DNA of 64,000 bases, from assembly GCA_021234535.1 (NCBI GenBank), contig CM037849.1, forward strand, positions 16,074,274-16,138,273. The letters are read 5' to 3'. The DNA comes from Stichopus chloronotus (lineage: Eukaryota > Echinodermata > Holothuroidea > Aspidochirotida > Stichopodidae). Both the position numbers and the translations under genes were made by a program. A model generated the notes under the pieces. It saw only the letters and a program-made list of their open reading frames with translations, was not told where the DNA came from and searched no databases. Positions 1 through 12,966 of the stretch are shown here, in pieces (within the stretch, counting starts at the first letter, position 1; each line of letters starts with the position of its first letter).

Positions 1-600
1 CAACTTGCATTGATTTAAATACAGGGCATGCACATATGGATTTGTAATAGTTTGCTGCAACCACATCTCACAGAGACATAGTTCGGGGAAGCTGGTTGTA
101 AATGAGTGGCAAACATTCTTCAAGCATAAATTGGTGGTAAGCATGTCAATACTGGTATCTATTGTTAGGTAGCAAACTTAGGGTTATAGCCTGGTGATAC
201 TAGGCTCAAGTAACAATAACTAATGGCTCAAAAGTATCTGTGCATATTTCGCTACATAACACAATTATAACATTGGGTTATTCCATGTAGGTTAGGCTTA
301 GTGGTTAGAGTTAGGGACAGGATATAAAAGCATCCCTCTATGGGTGTTTGCACATAAGTCTCCTATTTACCTGTGCAGGACCTGGTTCTGCTAACATTAT
401 TGTTTAACTTAAGAATAATGTACTCATAAAAGATATTATCCACAGGGGCCAGTTCTCCTAAAGATTTTTTGGCTAAAGGTGGTGTCTATTGACCAAGATG
501 CTGGCTCTAAGGTTGTTACCAAACAACCATACAATTTCACCAGTCTACTATAAGAGTAATGTACTGTATCTTCATTATTGTGTTGATTGGAACGGCTTTG
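1..600. other. AT-rich sequence without a recognisable gene
   Basis: I see no FReD exon, no other protein similarity and no RNA gene here. It could be intron or upstream sequence of the FReD gene whose last exon begins at 1925, but nothing in the sequence shows that. Confidence 0.4.
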
Positions 601-1375
601 CAAAATTTTGCGTGTAATGCTTAATTAGCTCTCAAGATATGGTGGAAATACATATTTTGGGGCAAAATTGGTTTCTGTTTCTAAACAAAATCAGCAAATT
701 TCACTCTCTTTAACACAAAAGTGATATACCTTGAGCATTACATTCTCAAGTAAGTCCTTGCAAAATTATGCGTATAATGCTTAATTAGCTCTCAAGATAT
801 GGTGAAAATGCCAATTTTTGGACAAAATTGGCTTTTTTCTCCTCCAAAATCAGCAAATTTCACTGGATTTACCACTACAGTAATATTATGTTGAACAATG
901 TGTTCAACATAATATTACTGTAATGGTAAGTCCTAACAAAACGTTAAGTTAATTGGTCTAATAGTTCTTAAGATATGCTGGAAATACAAATTTTGGGGCA
1001 AAATTGGCTTTTTTTCCAAAAAATCAGCAAAATTCACTGGATTTATCATTACAGTACTGTAATGTTGAACAATGTGTTCTCAGGTAAGTACTTACAAAAA
1101 TTTTAGTTAATTGGTCTAATAGTTCTCCAGATATGCTACAAATACAAATTTGGGGGCAAAATTGGCTTTTTCTTCTCAAAAGTCAGCAAAATTCACTGGA
1201 TTTATCATTACAGTAATATTATATTGAACAATGTGTTCTCCGGTAAGCACTTACAAAAATTTAAGTTAACTGGTCTATTAGTTCTCAAGATATGCTGGAA
1301 ATACCAATTTTGGGGCAAAATTGACTTTTTTTCTCAAAAATCAGCAAATTTGACTAATTTACCATACAACTAATA
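601..1375. repeat. Tandem repeat, about 159-bp unit, five diverged copies
   Basis: Each copy contains a CAAAA-rich start, then a segment like CTCAAGATATGGTGGAAATA, then TTTTGGGGCAAAATTGG and CAGCAAATTTCACTGG. Equivalent points fall at about 601, 761, 937, 1095 and 1254, giving spacings of 160, 176, 158 and 159. The long spacing is explained by a perfect hairpin inserted at 876-922. No coding potential is apparent. Confidence 0.85.
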
Positions 1376-1460
1376 CATCTCGCGAATATTGGCGTCATAC
1401 ACAACCTTACCAAGTTTCAATTTAATCGCTCATATGCTTTTCAAACTATTCTGGAAAAAC

Positions 1461-1510
1461 CACACACATACGCGCACACACACGCGCCCACACGCACACA
1501 CGCACACGCA
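1461..1510. repeat. CA-rich simple repeat
   Basis: An interrupted (CA)n/(CG) microsatellite. The rest of 1376-1924 contains only a short inverted repeat (9-bp arms around CCATGG, 1558-1583) and no supported exon. Confidence 0.85.
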
Positions 1511-1924
1511 TTGGCACGGACACGTTTTCTTTTATACCACCCAACAGGACCCTCCTGTACCCATGGTCACTCTACCATGGGTAACCCTGGGATGTCGCTA
1601 CTCATCCACTCCATGCGTTTCAATGGCAAGAATTCTTCCATTAGTGCACAGTACAATATATAGTTCCACTAGCCAAGTGACTGCAATATCTCATCTTGCC
1701 CCTATACGGCGATGAGATAAAAATGAAATATGGTGGGGAGCCTTCTTGGTTTGTGCTCAGTATTGGAGATTGGAGAAATATTTGTCCTCTGATTGATTTG
1801 CTTATGAAAAGAAAGAACAAAGCAATGTTCTTAAGAAGAAAGGACATTAAACGAAAAAAAGGTCAGTAAACGTTATCTTATTACATAAATGTATTTGGTA
1901 TTCGATTTGTTTATGTCTTTTCAG

Positions 1925-2388
1925 GCTCTAATGCCTTGGCAGCGAGTTCAGGATATCAGTTTAGTACGTATAATGATGACAACGATGGATCGAGTACATT
2001 TGACTGTGCAGAAATACACCGAGGTGGATGGTGGTATCCTGACGACAGCAGCACCGGCTCTACTTCACACTGCTACACATTCGACAACACTGTTGAAACT
2101 AACAGCTACTCATACAGTGATTGCGGCTGTTATAAGTACGATTCCTGCTGGCACGCTGATGGTCGTCGTCATTTGAAATGTTCTAATTGTGACGGGTGTA
2201 GCGGTAGGAAAAACGATAGATGCTGTCGTCACAAGAGGCGTAATTCTAGGACAACTTACCATTCTTGTGGCCATTCAAACCTTAATGGAGACTACCAGTA
2301 CCGTGATTACCGGGGTATTTTCTGGAAGGATCTTTATGGAACTGATTGCGGCATCAGAGAAACAATTATGAAAATCCGTCCTAACTAG
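1925..2388 (+). CDS. Gene A: last exon of a fibrinogen-related-domain protein with a Cys-rich insertion (5' part not seen)
   Basis: This is a C-terminal FReD exon. It follows an acceptor ending TTTTCAG, enters with two bases completing a split Gly codon, and ends at TAG 2386-2388. Visible landmarks are FSTYNDDNDG (the calcium-site region), DCAEIHRGGWWY, CGHSNLNGDY and a terminal MKIRPN. In ordinary FReDs only a few residues separate GGWWY from C-x-x-SNLNG. Here about 76 residues intervene, with nine cysteines including CGC, CSNCDGC and CC. The reading frame stays open across the insertion. No preceding FReD exon was found in 1-1924, so the 5' part lies off the window or has been lost. An ATTAAA at 2443-2448 could be a poly(A) signal. 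FReDs are usually secreted glycan-binding recognition domains; that role is inferred from the family. Confidence 0.82.
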
Positions 2389-5300
2389 TGGACATTTTGG
2401 ACATACCTACTGGACATTTCACAAAACCTAAACAGTTAAAGAATTAAAACACGATTTTCGTTAAAAATAGTTAAACGGTGGCATACATAGTCGAAATTTC
2501 ATATGTCACGGGTCATATGAATCTATATTTCATGACTTTATTAATTTAGTATATACACTGTACATCAGACTCTTTTTTTTTCCTCAGCGTCTACCTCTGG
2601 CCCGCAGGGGTACTCTACAATGTGATTTTCCTTCAGGTTTTATCATATCATATGTTGCAATTCCTTAACCTAACCTTTCTTGAACCTGACGAATGTCGTA
2701 AACATGAAACATTACACTGAGTTTTTCTTTCTTAGGACTGCTCCAATTGAGCACTAAGCATGGTCTTACAAGACGCATTTTATGGTCGACGACTACATAG
2801 CAACTTTAAGTTCTTATTATTTGCGAAAAACACGAAGTATTTACAAGAGATTGCACGATCGTATTAGTTGCTTAGCTTCTTTAAATTTTTAGTAAAGTAA
2901 GTTTTTTTAATTTAAATGCTTAAAGTAACCGGAGGAGTTAATTTAACATTATTTTTATTGTATATCCAATGTTTTGTCACAATACTATGATTTAACATCT
3001 TATCTTCAATTCTCAATAACGAACAATATGTATTTTTGTTTGTGTATTTTTGTTTGTTTTAGTCTATTTTATTGCAAAACAGTCGATATTCTGTTTTCGC
3101 TTAAAGATTCTCCCGTCACTCCAAATTAAGTCGATGCTCATCGCGTTTGCAATTGCGATTATTGTAAAATTAACTTTCAAAATTTGAGAATATACCTCAT
3201 TTTCTGATGCATATTTTATATTGCATAGGTTTAGTTGGCCACTGTAGCAAAATGAGACTAATTTTTGAATGTACAGATTCCAAGCGCAAATTGTTGTCAA
3301 GCAAATTTGCAAAGATAATGTTTGCCAAATTTTCATTAACGCATGTTAAAGTAATCGTAACAAGAATTTATGTAATTTCGACGGACACAAACGTATCATT
3401 TTTGGATGCAACGGTACGAATTTCACAGGAGAAGTGGTCTTAAAAGTCGATTTAGAGGCCATTTTAATGCACCTTTCCACATAACAAAAGTGAACATTGA
3501 TTATGGTATTTTTCTCAAGATCAAATACACAGCGAGAAAGAAGAAAATCAAAGTTTTAAGATGTATTTGGTGTTGATTCACTGACCTAAGACTTCGGTTA
3601 CTTACCGGTCGGCATGTGTTGGGACTAAACAATTGCCCAGATTCTAATCAAACAATGAGGGTAGAAATCTAGACAGAGCATCCCAATATTTGAAAACAAT
3701 ATAGAGGTTCATGTCATTTCAGTACAAAGTTAAAAATTTAGAGAATGTATTCGTTGTTCTACCTATACCTTTAACACAGTTCACTTTGGCACATTCAGAG
3801 GCGTTTATATTGCTGCTTAGGAGTAATAATTTGTGCATCGGGTTCTGTTTTCCGAGGTATTGAATCGTTCTAGTTTAATTTTATAAGTAATAATAGACCA
3901 AATGCTGACAACGTTTATCCTAAAACGAGATAGCAATTCAAGAAAGATACACTTCTGTTTTAACAGCTTCCGTTAAACGGCATATCCTATACTATCTCTT
4001 TTTTCATAGGAAGAGAAGGAGTGGGGGGCATGAGGGGGCATTTGGCCCTCCAGATTGTTTCCTTGCCCCCCCCCAGTTGCCCCCCCCCCCCGGTTTCTCT
4101 CACCCTTCCCAATCAGATCTTGTGCTCATCCAAAATTAATTTAATTACAAAACTATGTATTGGACTGAATAAGAACAGCTTCCGGAGAACCATGATTGAT
4201 AAATGCCTAATTTATGTTACACAGGCTGCCAGTTTTCATATCATGCCCGTAACTACTTCAACAGTAGGCCAGCCTGGTCAGACCAATTTTCTCTGGAACG
4301 TGTAGCGTCCAGCATAAGGGAAGGGCCTGTAGGTGGTTGTTTTCCTACATATAGGAATGTCGTTGTTTTCCTAAATATAGGAATGGAATGAAAGTGTATG
4401 TAGCCTATGTGTGTGTGTGTGGGTGTGTGTGTGTACTCGTTGGCACCGCGTAAATGTGAAATGGTACTCCCAAAGAAAAAAGTTGGGAACCTTGGAGTAC
4501 GGTCAATCGAAAAAATAAATAATATAAAAATAAATAATATATTTCTCTTGGGGCATAATTTTCCACCCAGAGATATGCTAAAACCTCCGAGCTTCCGGGG
4601 GGGGGGGCCCCTGGACCCCACCCGCAAGGCCTCGCGCTTCGCGCTTCGGTTCCCCGCGCAGCGCAAAAATCCGTAACTCGTACTCATACGCTTACCCATA
4701 TTTATCATGGGGGTTGAGGTAAGGATTGGCCACCATTAATTTGACGTGAGAGCTCAATACGAGCGTAACGTAATAAATGTACCATGAGACTTAGCCCAAG
4801 TATATTTCTTCCATTTGTTTCTGAGACCACGCTTTATGAAAAATCAACCTTGATAATAATCAACGACTTTTCTTTAAAGTAACTGTTTCCGAACTATATA
4901 TCCACATCCGTCATACTGATGGCTAAGGGATACGCACATACATTACATGTAATCGTGTTGCAATGTTCGTCCCCCCCCCCCCCCGTTTTTAGCCCATGTA
5001 GTGATAACCTTGTAATCATGTTACTTATACTTTATTTACGTTTTTCATAAGAACGCGTAGCTCCTACCCTTCGTCTGGTACTTGTACTTATGAACAGGTG
5101 CCTATACCCACAAACTTGTACTCATAATCTTGACCCGCGCGTACTCATACTTATGACTGCGCCCTCGTACTCATGAACTTGTACCCGTATGCGTACTTAA
5201 AGTATGCCCGTAGCCCTTACTCATATCGTGGTACCTTAGCCATGCTCATGGTCCTGTACTCACACAGCAAAACTGACATTTCATCTCATTAACTTATTGA

Positions 5301-6030
5301 GTGAATTGTAAGGACAAAACAACAATGTATCATAGATTATCGATCCTTCAACCTGTACATGCTTAGGTTAGTTATTTTCATCCACAGATGTCTTCTATAG
5401 TCTTTTCCTTAACCTTGAATCGACCTGTAAGTACAAATACTTGAAAATACGAGCCTTCTTGCCAGAAGCCATTTATCAACTTGCCAATGAAATTTTGCGG
5501 AAAATGCGTGAGTTCTATATTTTATATGTCTTTTATGTTTAATTGGTATTTTTTTTTATGTATCATTCTTTCTCTTTTGTTTTAATAAACTTCAGGTTTT
5601 TGCTTTTCCATTTTGTCTGTTTAATTGAGATGAAATGAATACCAGTTCCTTTTATGGTCATTAAAGCTTCTTGTGTCTTATACATCTTATATCTTAAAAT
5701 ATCATTCAACTCAACGTCGTCAAATGCAGTGTTAACTGCACTTTTTTTTCCTTTTTGTTACACATACGGAATACCTAATAGCGACAATTAAGGATCCTTA
5801 CGGATAACTTCAGGTGCCCACATTTGCAATGATAAGGTAAAATCGCAAAAAAAAAAAGGGTTGTGCTCAAGTTCTACAATGACTTCTACAATGGTTCCCT
5901 GGACATCGGTACTTTGAAAAAACTGAATAATCTGTTGATGTTGTTAGAAGATATTCTTATCTCTTGTCATTCATCGACGATACTCGCAAAAGGTACTCCT
6001 ACTCGTTTCCTTCAAAGAACGGTAACTACA
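2389..6030. other. Intergenic sequence, no gene supported
   Basis: Contains poly(C) runs near 4067-4092 and 4971-4984, a GC-rich dispersed repeat at 4574-4665, a (GT)n tract near 4407-4434, and a degenerate repetition of GTACTCATGAACTTGTACCC-like words at about 5050-5265. The open frames in it have no recognisable domains. Confidence 0.5.
4574..4665 (+). repeat. GC-rich dispersed repeat, copy 1
   Basis: Contains CTAAAACC, then GAGCTTCCGGGG, a G run, CCCCTGGACCCCACCCG and GCTTCGGTTCC. The same series of words occurs on the opposite strand at 25925-26012. It is likely a small non-autonomous element or a fragment of one. Confidence 0.65.
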
Positions 6031-9000
6031 ATGGAACGTGTTCAAAACGTTTTGTCAGTTCTGATTTTGTGGATTTCGCTTAGAGTTGAAACAATGAGTA
6101 TTTTTTCTTCCGTTTCTCTCTCTTGTAAACAGACCAATAATCTTTACAGCAAGTTTAATGAAACTAAGCTGAATAGTAAGCTTAATTCACAAACGTATAC
6201 ATATATGGTATCATCTACGAAGAAAAAAGTGGGACGCAAAAGGATCTTCAATTACATTTAGGAAACCACCTACATTCATATTGAAATCATACTGAAATCA
6301 AGTGTGGATATAAAAGAAATATACCTTTTACTGATTTTAAGGATTCCCAAAGTAAAGGGATTACAGATTACAAGTCTGCAACAATAAATTAAAAAATACA
6401 GTAGGAACAATAGTTAGAAAATAAATAAAACCAACACCAAATCAAAAGTATCACTGTTTTTCTTATACCAAACAAATTAAAGGAATTTGCCACTGAAGGA
6501 AATTAACACATCTTAAAAAAATAGGAATATCTTTTTCTCATTACTGAAAAAAAAACACACGTTTGGTTTGGAAGTTACGGATTTGTAAGATAAAATTTTA
6601 CGTGCAATGGTGAACTTATTTGTGATGCCACCCATGCGCATGCAACTACATGAATATCCTTTGTATTTCCCTATAATCTTGACTGTCTTAAAAGAAACAT
6701 TACAGCAGTTTAGGAGACGTGACCTTAACTCCCATAATATTTCAAGGTAAATTTACAATGCACCCAATCTACATTTTCATTGTCAACTTTGAAGGTGACA
6801 TGTGGACTTCAGTTTCAAACAAATACAAAAGTCGTCCTCCAGATATTTGTCACTATTACATAACATTTCGGTAACCTTGAGGCAACTGAAAATCTTTCTT
6901 TAGCAGAGAGCTCTTTCTCCAAACAGCAACATCTTGAGGTAGGTAAAAGATATGGACGTGCCGTTTAAAATGCCTGACGTAAACATTTTTTTTTTTCATT
7001 AGAAAGCCATGCGCGCTTCCATTGTCAGTAAAATATGACGTTAAATATTAAGACGCAAACTGTCAGATAATAGTTACATCTATATTCTTATTATTGTTAT
7101 TGTTATTATCATTATTATTATTATTATTGCTTCTTGCCCTATCCATTCCTTTGCTTTCCGTCACAAATTATGTTTTGTGCTTTATTTAGTATTACTCACC
7201 ATACCCATACAGTTATTATCCATGTTCGACAACGGCACGTAAAAATCGCTTGCACTCCTCTGCCACTCGATGCAGGAATTCCAAATATTACTAAATTTAC
7301 GCTAATCCTACCGGTAAACAATTCGAGAGGTCTGTCTGTCGACACAGAGACATGTCTTAAAGCAAATGTATCTCACACATGCTAAGTACCAATGGCATCC
7401 TGTCTAAAAGATTTGTTAAACACGGGCAGCTTCTTTAAGATTTTGATTACGTGGGAACGGCATCATCCATTCCTTTCTCAAAACAATTCTACAATCCAAA
7501 CCGCAAAAAAAGACTTGGATTTTAAGTGTAAGATGTACTGTGTAATAATCGGTGGAAGATACGAAATTGACTGTGTCACGAATCAATTGCAATTTTGTTA
7601 TAATATTTATGTGGTAAAAGAATTACAAATTAATAATTAAAAGAAACATACTAAGATAGTCAGATATCTTCATGCGCGTATCCACATGCTTGTTAGTATA
7701 CAGTGTAACGAAACTTTAAAAGTGTGCTGAAATACAAAACCCATTGGCTAATTAATCTATTTTTGATACCGATATTACTCAATAAAAGCTTTTTGTTTTT
7801 ACATAAGATATGCAGTCTTTTCAAAACTACATTCATCACTTCTTTTTTTACTAATTAAAAAGAAATCTGTCCACTTATTAAAGTGACCGTGACTGTTAAT
7901 GAAACTAACACCTTTTTGTTTAGAAGTTAACAACTTGTTCAGATTGACTAGGACAATTTCATTCAAACAGTTTAAAAAAGACAGAATTTATATAATAACC
8001 GGAAAATGTCTTTGCAACATGAACGTCTCCATATAGGTTTTAACTGAATGCAAACTTGTTTTTACGCATTAAATTGGCATAGTACCTATATTCTATGTAA
8101 GGGTAAATGTAAACACCAGTGTTTCTTTCAACGCTGATTTTCCTATTCCATTATTTAGTTTATGTGATAGAATAAATAGAAAAAAAATAAACGATCGTTT
8201 CTCCTGTTTACATTCTCCCAAATGCATTCATCTTAGAGCGTTCTTAGTTTAAATTTTTCCACTCATCAAGTGGATTCCAGCTGTAATGAAAAATTACTTT
8301 TATGGCGTGGAAGCAGACGGTATTACCATAGTTGATGCTTACTTACCCTCATACAGTGTATATTATTACATTTATAATAACTTCTTTTCTATGATCAACA
8401 ACTATTGAAACAAACAAGTAAAATCGGCCATCAAATTCATTGTGTTGGTAGAAAAATTCTTGATAATGAAATTCTTTAGGAAAAGTACCAAACTTTGTAG
8501 AAAAACACACAGTATATCAACATTTACTCCTTTATACAGGGCAATACTGGTGTCGTAGGTCTGTCGCTTGGTAAGTATTATTTAAATACTTAGTGTGTTG
8601 TAAGTTTTAAAGCACTGTGTCAGTGTAAGTCACATTAAAGCTCTGTAATACAAATAGGAGGGTATTATTTTGTCAAAGTACATCATACAACATACGATAA
8701 GTAATTCCCTACTTTGAATATTAATAACGACGTTCAATGTTATTTCATACATAATTGGGGAGAATCCTCAACTCCTATTGGCTCATTTCAGTCATGTGAC
8801 CGTGGTTTTGAAGTTTGTAGAACAAACTTAATTACTTTTAATGTTAAAGCCCTATAGGGCTTCGCCTGCCGAAACGTATATGTAAATGTACGTAAAGCTA
8901 CGTAAAAACAACACGTGGTACTGCCAGTGTTAATTCTCACTACGAACGGTTATCTTCTCTTTCTAAATTTCAGACTTCTCTCGCGCGAGAAAGTTTATTA

Positions 9001-9976
9001 TATTTTGGACGTCTTTAACAGTTTGATAGTACCGGAATTAGCTTTCCTTCTTGGCCGATTCTACAGAGATGTCCAAAAAGCAATGTCCTTATGCAATAAA
9101 AAACGTAAAGAGGACTAAGGACGGGTCTCCATACAACCGACGGATATATGCATATATGTGTATATTTCTTTATTTATATATGCTAGAAATGTTAGAAATA
9201 TGTATCTATATGCTGGAAATGCATTGTCAAGCGTTGTTTATTGTCCTCAAGATGCGTCGTATTTTGTATTCCAACCACATCATGGTGTCCTAGAGATTGT
9301 GCAGAAGTCTTTATTGGATGTTCGTCCAATCACATTTCATCAGGAGTTTATGTCATAAAACCTGACGGATACGATGAACCTTTTGAAGTTTTCTGTGGCA
9401 ATGAGCAGGAAAATGGTGGATGGACACTAAGGATTCTACTCTTGTTATCGTTTTTTTTTTTTTTTTTAAGAAAGTTTATTGAAAGAAAGAAATGTTTTCT
9501 TTTTCATTCATCTTTGCCGTGTTCTTTTTTTTTTTTTGCAAATATTCCCATTAATTTCATACTGAATAACATGTTAGCATAACTGTTTTGCGAAAATTTT
9601 GCTAAATGTTTCACACGTTTACTATTTTCATGACATAAATAGATACATTGAAAAACAAAACTTTATTGTGGAAACTTCTATTGTCACAAGAGTCCAAACG
9701 ATATATTTGCGGGTATTACCTGACTATCACAAGGATCAATCAATTTTTATCGAAATTGGACAGACTTTAAGAAAGGCTTTAGATTTTTCGGAAGTGACTT
9801 TTGGATGGGAAATGAGAAAATTGCTTTTATCACTAATCAGAAGCGGTATGAACTACGAATGGAATTTCATAATATCTCAGGACAGTCTTATTACGTAACT
9901 TACAAAAATTTAAGAATCTCGGACTAGTGGTCAGAATATTCCCTGTCAAGTGTAGAATCTTACAACGGAACAGCAG
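6031..9976 (+). pseudogene. Decayed FReD gene (half-FReD relic) related to gene B
   Basis: Four blocks match the first four exons of gene B in order. 6031-6093 is a signal-peptide exon reading MERVQNVLSVLILWISLR, whose donor position is AT instead of GT. 8540-8570 is a 31-nt exon, the same length as gene B exon 2, with intact splice sites. 9252-9426 is an N-terminal FReD exon (CPRDCAEV, SSGVYVIKPDGYDEPFEVFC, GGWT), two bases longer than its homologue (175 versus 173 nt), with donor CT instead of GT. 9713-9976 is the mid-FReD exon (FKKGFRFFGSDFWMGNEKIA, ITNQKRYELRMEF). That last exon has CGG where the acceptor CAG should be, is one base short (264 versus 265 nt), and has an in-frame TAG after RISD. 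No TIL or C-terminal FReD exon follows; a Penelope-like fragment starts about 120 bp downstream. Confidence 0.85.
7088..7129. repeat. (TTA)n microsatellite
   Basis: An interrupted TTA/ATT tract inside the relic gene's first former intron. The rest of 6094-8539 shows nothing recognisable. Confidence 0.85.
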
Positions 9977-10093
9977 GTACTGCTTATATCAATACGTAAT
10001 AACTGAAAGAATTGATAAAGTAGCTTTGGTATAATTCCGAATTTTAAATGACTGAAATTTCCAACAGTTTTACGTGACTTTAAATTTCCCATA

Positions 10094-10650
10094 ATGTTTT
10101 CTTCTGTATACACTCACATTGGGATTGTTATTTTTACCATTGGTCCTCCTAACCTAAATTGTGACTCTTGCAATGTTGTTTATATTTTACACTGTAATTT
10201 ATGTACGAAAGGAATCTATGTTGGTGAAACTAAGACTCCTTTTCGCCTTAGGTTTAAGAATGATAAAAGGTCTATCAGTTACGACACTCCAGGTTTTCCA
10301 GTGGCAGAGCACTATAACCAAAATGGACATTCTCTTAATAACCCTAAAGTTTTAATCATTGCAAACAATTTTTCAAGTACTGAACACCGTAAGCGAGGAG
10401 AAATTAAATGGCTTTTTAAGCTCAATTTCCTCGTCACCGTGCTGAACAAAGACCTTGGTGTCCTGAACCAATACTCGTTTTATCATTTTATGTGATTGTT
10501 TACTTTTGCAATTATCACCTGCCTATCGTCTATCACATTCTGTTTCTAATTCATTTTTAATGCATGTTGTAGACTCCACTAGGATACCTCATATTGTTTT
10601 CTGCTTTCGTTGAAGAAGGTTCCAGGGGAACCGAAAATTTCGAATAAATT
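10094..10650 (+). mobile_element. Truncated Penelope-like element: GIY-YIG endonuclease end plus 3' tail
   Basis: An open frame ending at 10495 encodes a GIY-YIG domain: CDSCNVVYILHC, then GIYVGETKTPFRLRF, then the C-terminal LNKDLGVLN. The upstream reverse transcriptase is absent, so this is a 5'-truncated copy. The 3' tail contains a hairpin-plus-GAAA motif at 10610-10636 that resembles the one at 60114-60138. It lies just downstream of the FReD relic. Confidence 0.8.
10610..10636 (+). ncRNA. Hammerhead-like motif in Penelope-like tail (candidate)
   Basis: TTGAAGA is followed by A, then GGTTCC, loop AGG, GGAACC and GAAA. The order resembles the hammerhead core (CUGANGA, stem II, GAAA), and Penelope-like elements are known to carry hammerheads. 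The first core base is T instead of C, there is an extra A before the stem, and I could not place helices I and III or a cleavage site. Activity is unproven. Confidence 0.35.
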
Positions 10651-10689
10651 TTTCATCGTTTTGTACTCTTCAAGTCAGCCAGTTATGTT

Positions 10690-12966
10690 TTTATTTGTAT
10701 ACTGTTTAACCGTTTATTTTCTCGCAGTACACATGGACTTCTCTTGAAGTATATATAAATTTATTCTAATTTTTTTCTTATCGTTTCTTAGAAACGATCT
10801 CCATTAGTCAATTAAAGACCTAAAGAGATGAAAATGGCAATCTTGCAAGATATGCAAGATTGAAAGCAAAACAAATGCTTCAGCCAAAGATCATATTTGC
10901 CTTTGCCACCTTAAATTGCCACCTAAAATAATATCATTCGTTTCCATGCACTTTGAGTCTCTCCACCTTGTCTTGTTCTTTCCCTCTAGATCACCAAAGA
11001 AAGGACAAGAAGAGTATACCGTATTTGATAAGAAAAGAACATAAACCATTGCTGACAAGATCTGCTATATAATATACTGGAGTAAAAGTATTTAAAGTGT
11101 TCTTAAACCATAAACTAATACGCAACAAGTTTTATTTCTCTTTCCATATGAAGTACATTTTTAATGTTGAAGCACAATTAAAGGCAGCAGTTTTTCGTTA
11201 AAGAGGAAAAGCACTTAAAGTGATTGCGTATGCACTGAAAAACCAAAAAGATTAGATTATGTTTGATCTTAACGTTTGCATTATTTTTAAATGTACACGC
11301 GAGGTTGTAAATGAACGAACTATGTCTTTCAATGAAGGAAAATGACAGTAACTACTACGAAAGGCAACTGGATTGGAATTAAAACAGTGAAAAACAGAAA
11401 TCATATTTGAAAATCAACGGTTCTTGCTATAACCGCCTACATAATGAATATGCAACAGTACAGGTTTCACTAGTGTATCAAAAACATACTACTCAAGTCG
11501 TCGCTCCTTGGTAGGTATCGGGAATTGTAGTATTTGGTGAAAGGAAACACTGTATTTACAAATAACCTATGAACTGAACACAACCTTGCCCGCAGCGTCA
11601 GTGATCCTGAGTTGTTAACTGAATATTCAATACTAGTATACTTCCCAATGGCTTGCTCGAAGAAGCACACCGTTGATTTGAATGAAAACTGTCAACCACT
11701 ACATTATCGTATTCTGCACTTTTGTCGTTATGTTACAAGAATTTGACATCATATGGCAAAATTAACCACGTGAAATCTATTTATTTTCCCAAATTGTCCG
11801 AATGGTGTAATTAAAAGCCTTACCAAACTTTTGGAGATGAAATTTCAATCTTATTTTTCCTTTTTGCCTACGCACGCAATCCCTTTAAATGAAAGAAAAA
11901 TGCGCTTCACTGATCTACACCCGGTTCGTATGAACATGCAAAATATAACGGAATGCAACTAAATGAACAGACGAAAGTTACATAGGACTTTCGAATTTGA
12001 TGCAAAAAAGTGTTACTCCTTTTTCTTTATTTTTATTTGTAAGATGTTTATTTAAAGCTCTCACACTTTTTATTTTTTGCCTTTTTTATCAAAGAAAAGT
12101 AGAACACAGAGTACACCAGATATGTTCATGTTGTAACAAGATACTGAAGTTGGCATGCACACCTGAACAGTCTAGGTAACATTTTTTTTACTATAAGACA
12201 TTCATGAAAAATTTGGAACTTACTCATTAACTATCAATAGACAGAAGGAAAACAAATTAACAATGGAAATGCAAACATATCTTTTTATCAGTTAATGACA
12301 GATATTGAGAAGACTTGAGAAGGCTTTCGTGGTGATGATAAAAATAACACAGCCAACAAATGCAGCCTTTGTGATGGTAAAAATACATGAAAAATGATGA
12401 TCAAGGCATTATAAACATGTAACATCATGCCCTGCACGAAGAAAAGTAATTTCCAACTGTATGGTCAATAATTCGCACGATGAGAAAAAACAGAATTGGA
12501 AACTGTGAGAAATACTTACACATTGGGAATAAAATGTTAATGTCTTTGTTCAATTGGTGAATGCCCGTTAAGTATCAATACTTCAACAGACTGACTGATT
12601 GCTTTTTTTCGGTACGCAAATTATCTATTTGTTTAAGACGTATGGAATGTATTATTCTGTAGACTATTCTACATAGTTAAAATTATGATGAACTAATCTG
12701 CATCAACATCTAGTTTTTATCGGCCCACACAGATTTGACCTGATACATGGCCAAAAAAGGATAACTAATACACCCCGAATATGATTTATGTCAACCGGGC
12801 ACGTTTAAATACCCAGTCAATTATGATGGATACGTACAAGCACCCGTATCTTGAATAACCTTCGTCGTCAGCTTCATCCTTCAGAAGTCTTTAATGTCAC
12901 GCCGTTCTCCAACCAGAACTATTCAAAGCCTTTCTGCAAATATTAAGTGTTTGCATTTCTTTAGTG
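10690..12966. other. Intergenic sequence, no gene supported
   Basis: AT-rich with no recognisable exon or repeat. It would contain the promoter of gene B, but I could not identify a TATA box or initiator with confidence. Confidence 0.4.

Noticed and set aside
1558..1583. 9-bp inverted repeat around CCATGG as an operator-like site
   Set aside because: Short palindromes are common and nothing else supports a regulatory site.
4253..4708. 151-codon minus-strand frame
   Set aside because: It crosses the GT microsatellite and the GC-rich repeat and has no recognisable domain; chance frame.
8849..8880. GCCCTATAGGGC palindrome followed by CTGCCGAAACG, similar to Penelope-like tails
   Set aside because: No GIY-YIG or RT sequence precedes it and the CTGAAGA-type part is absent, so it is too weak to call.
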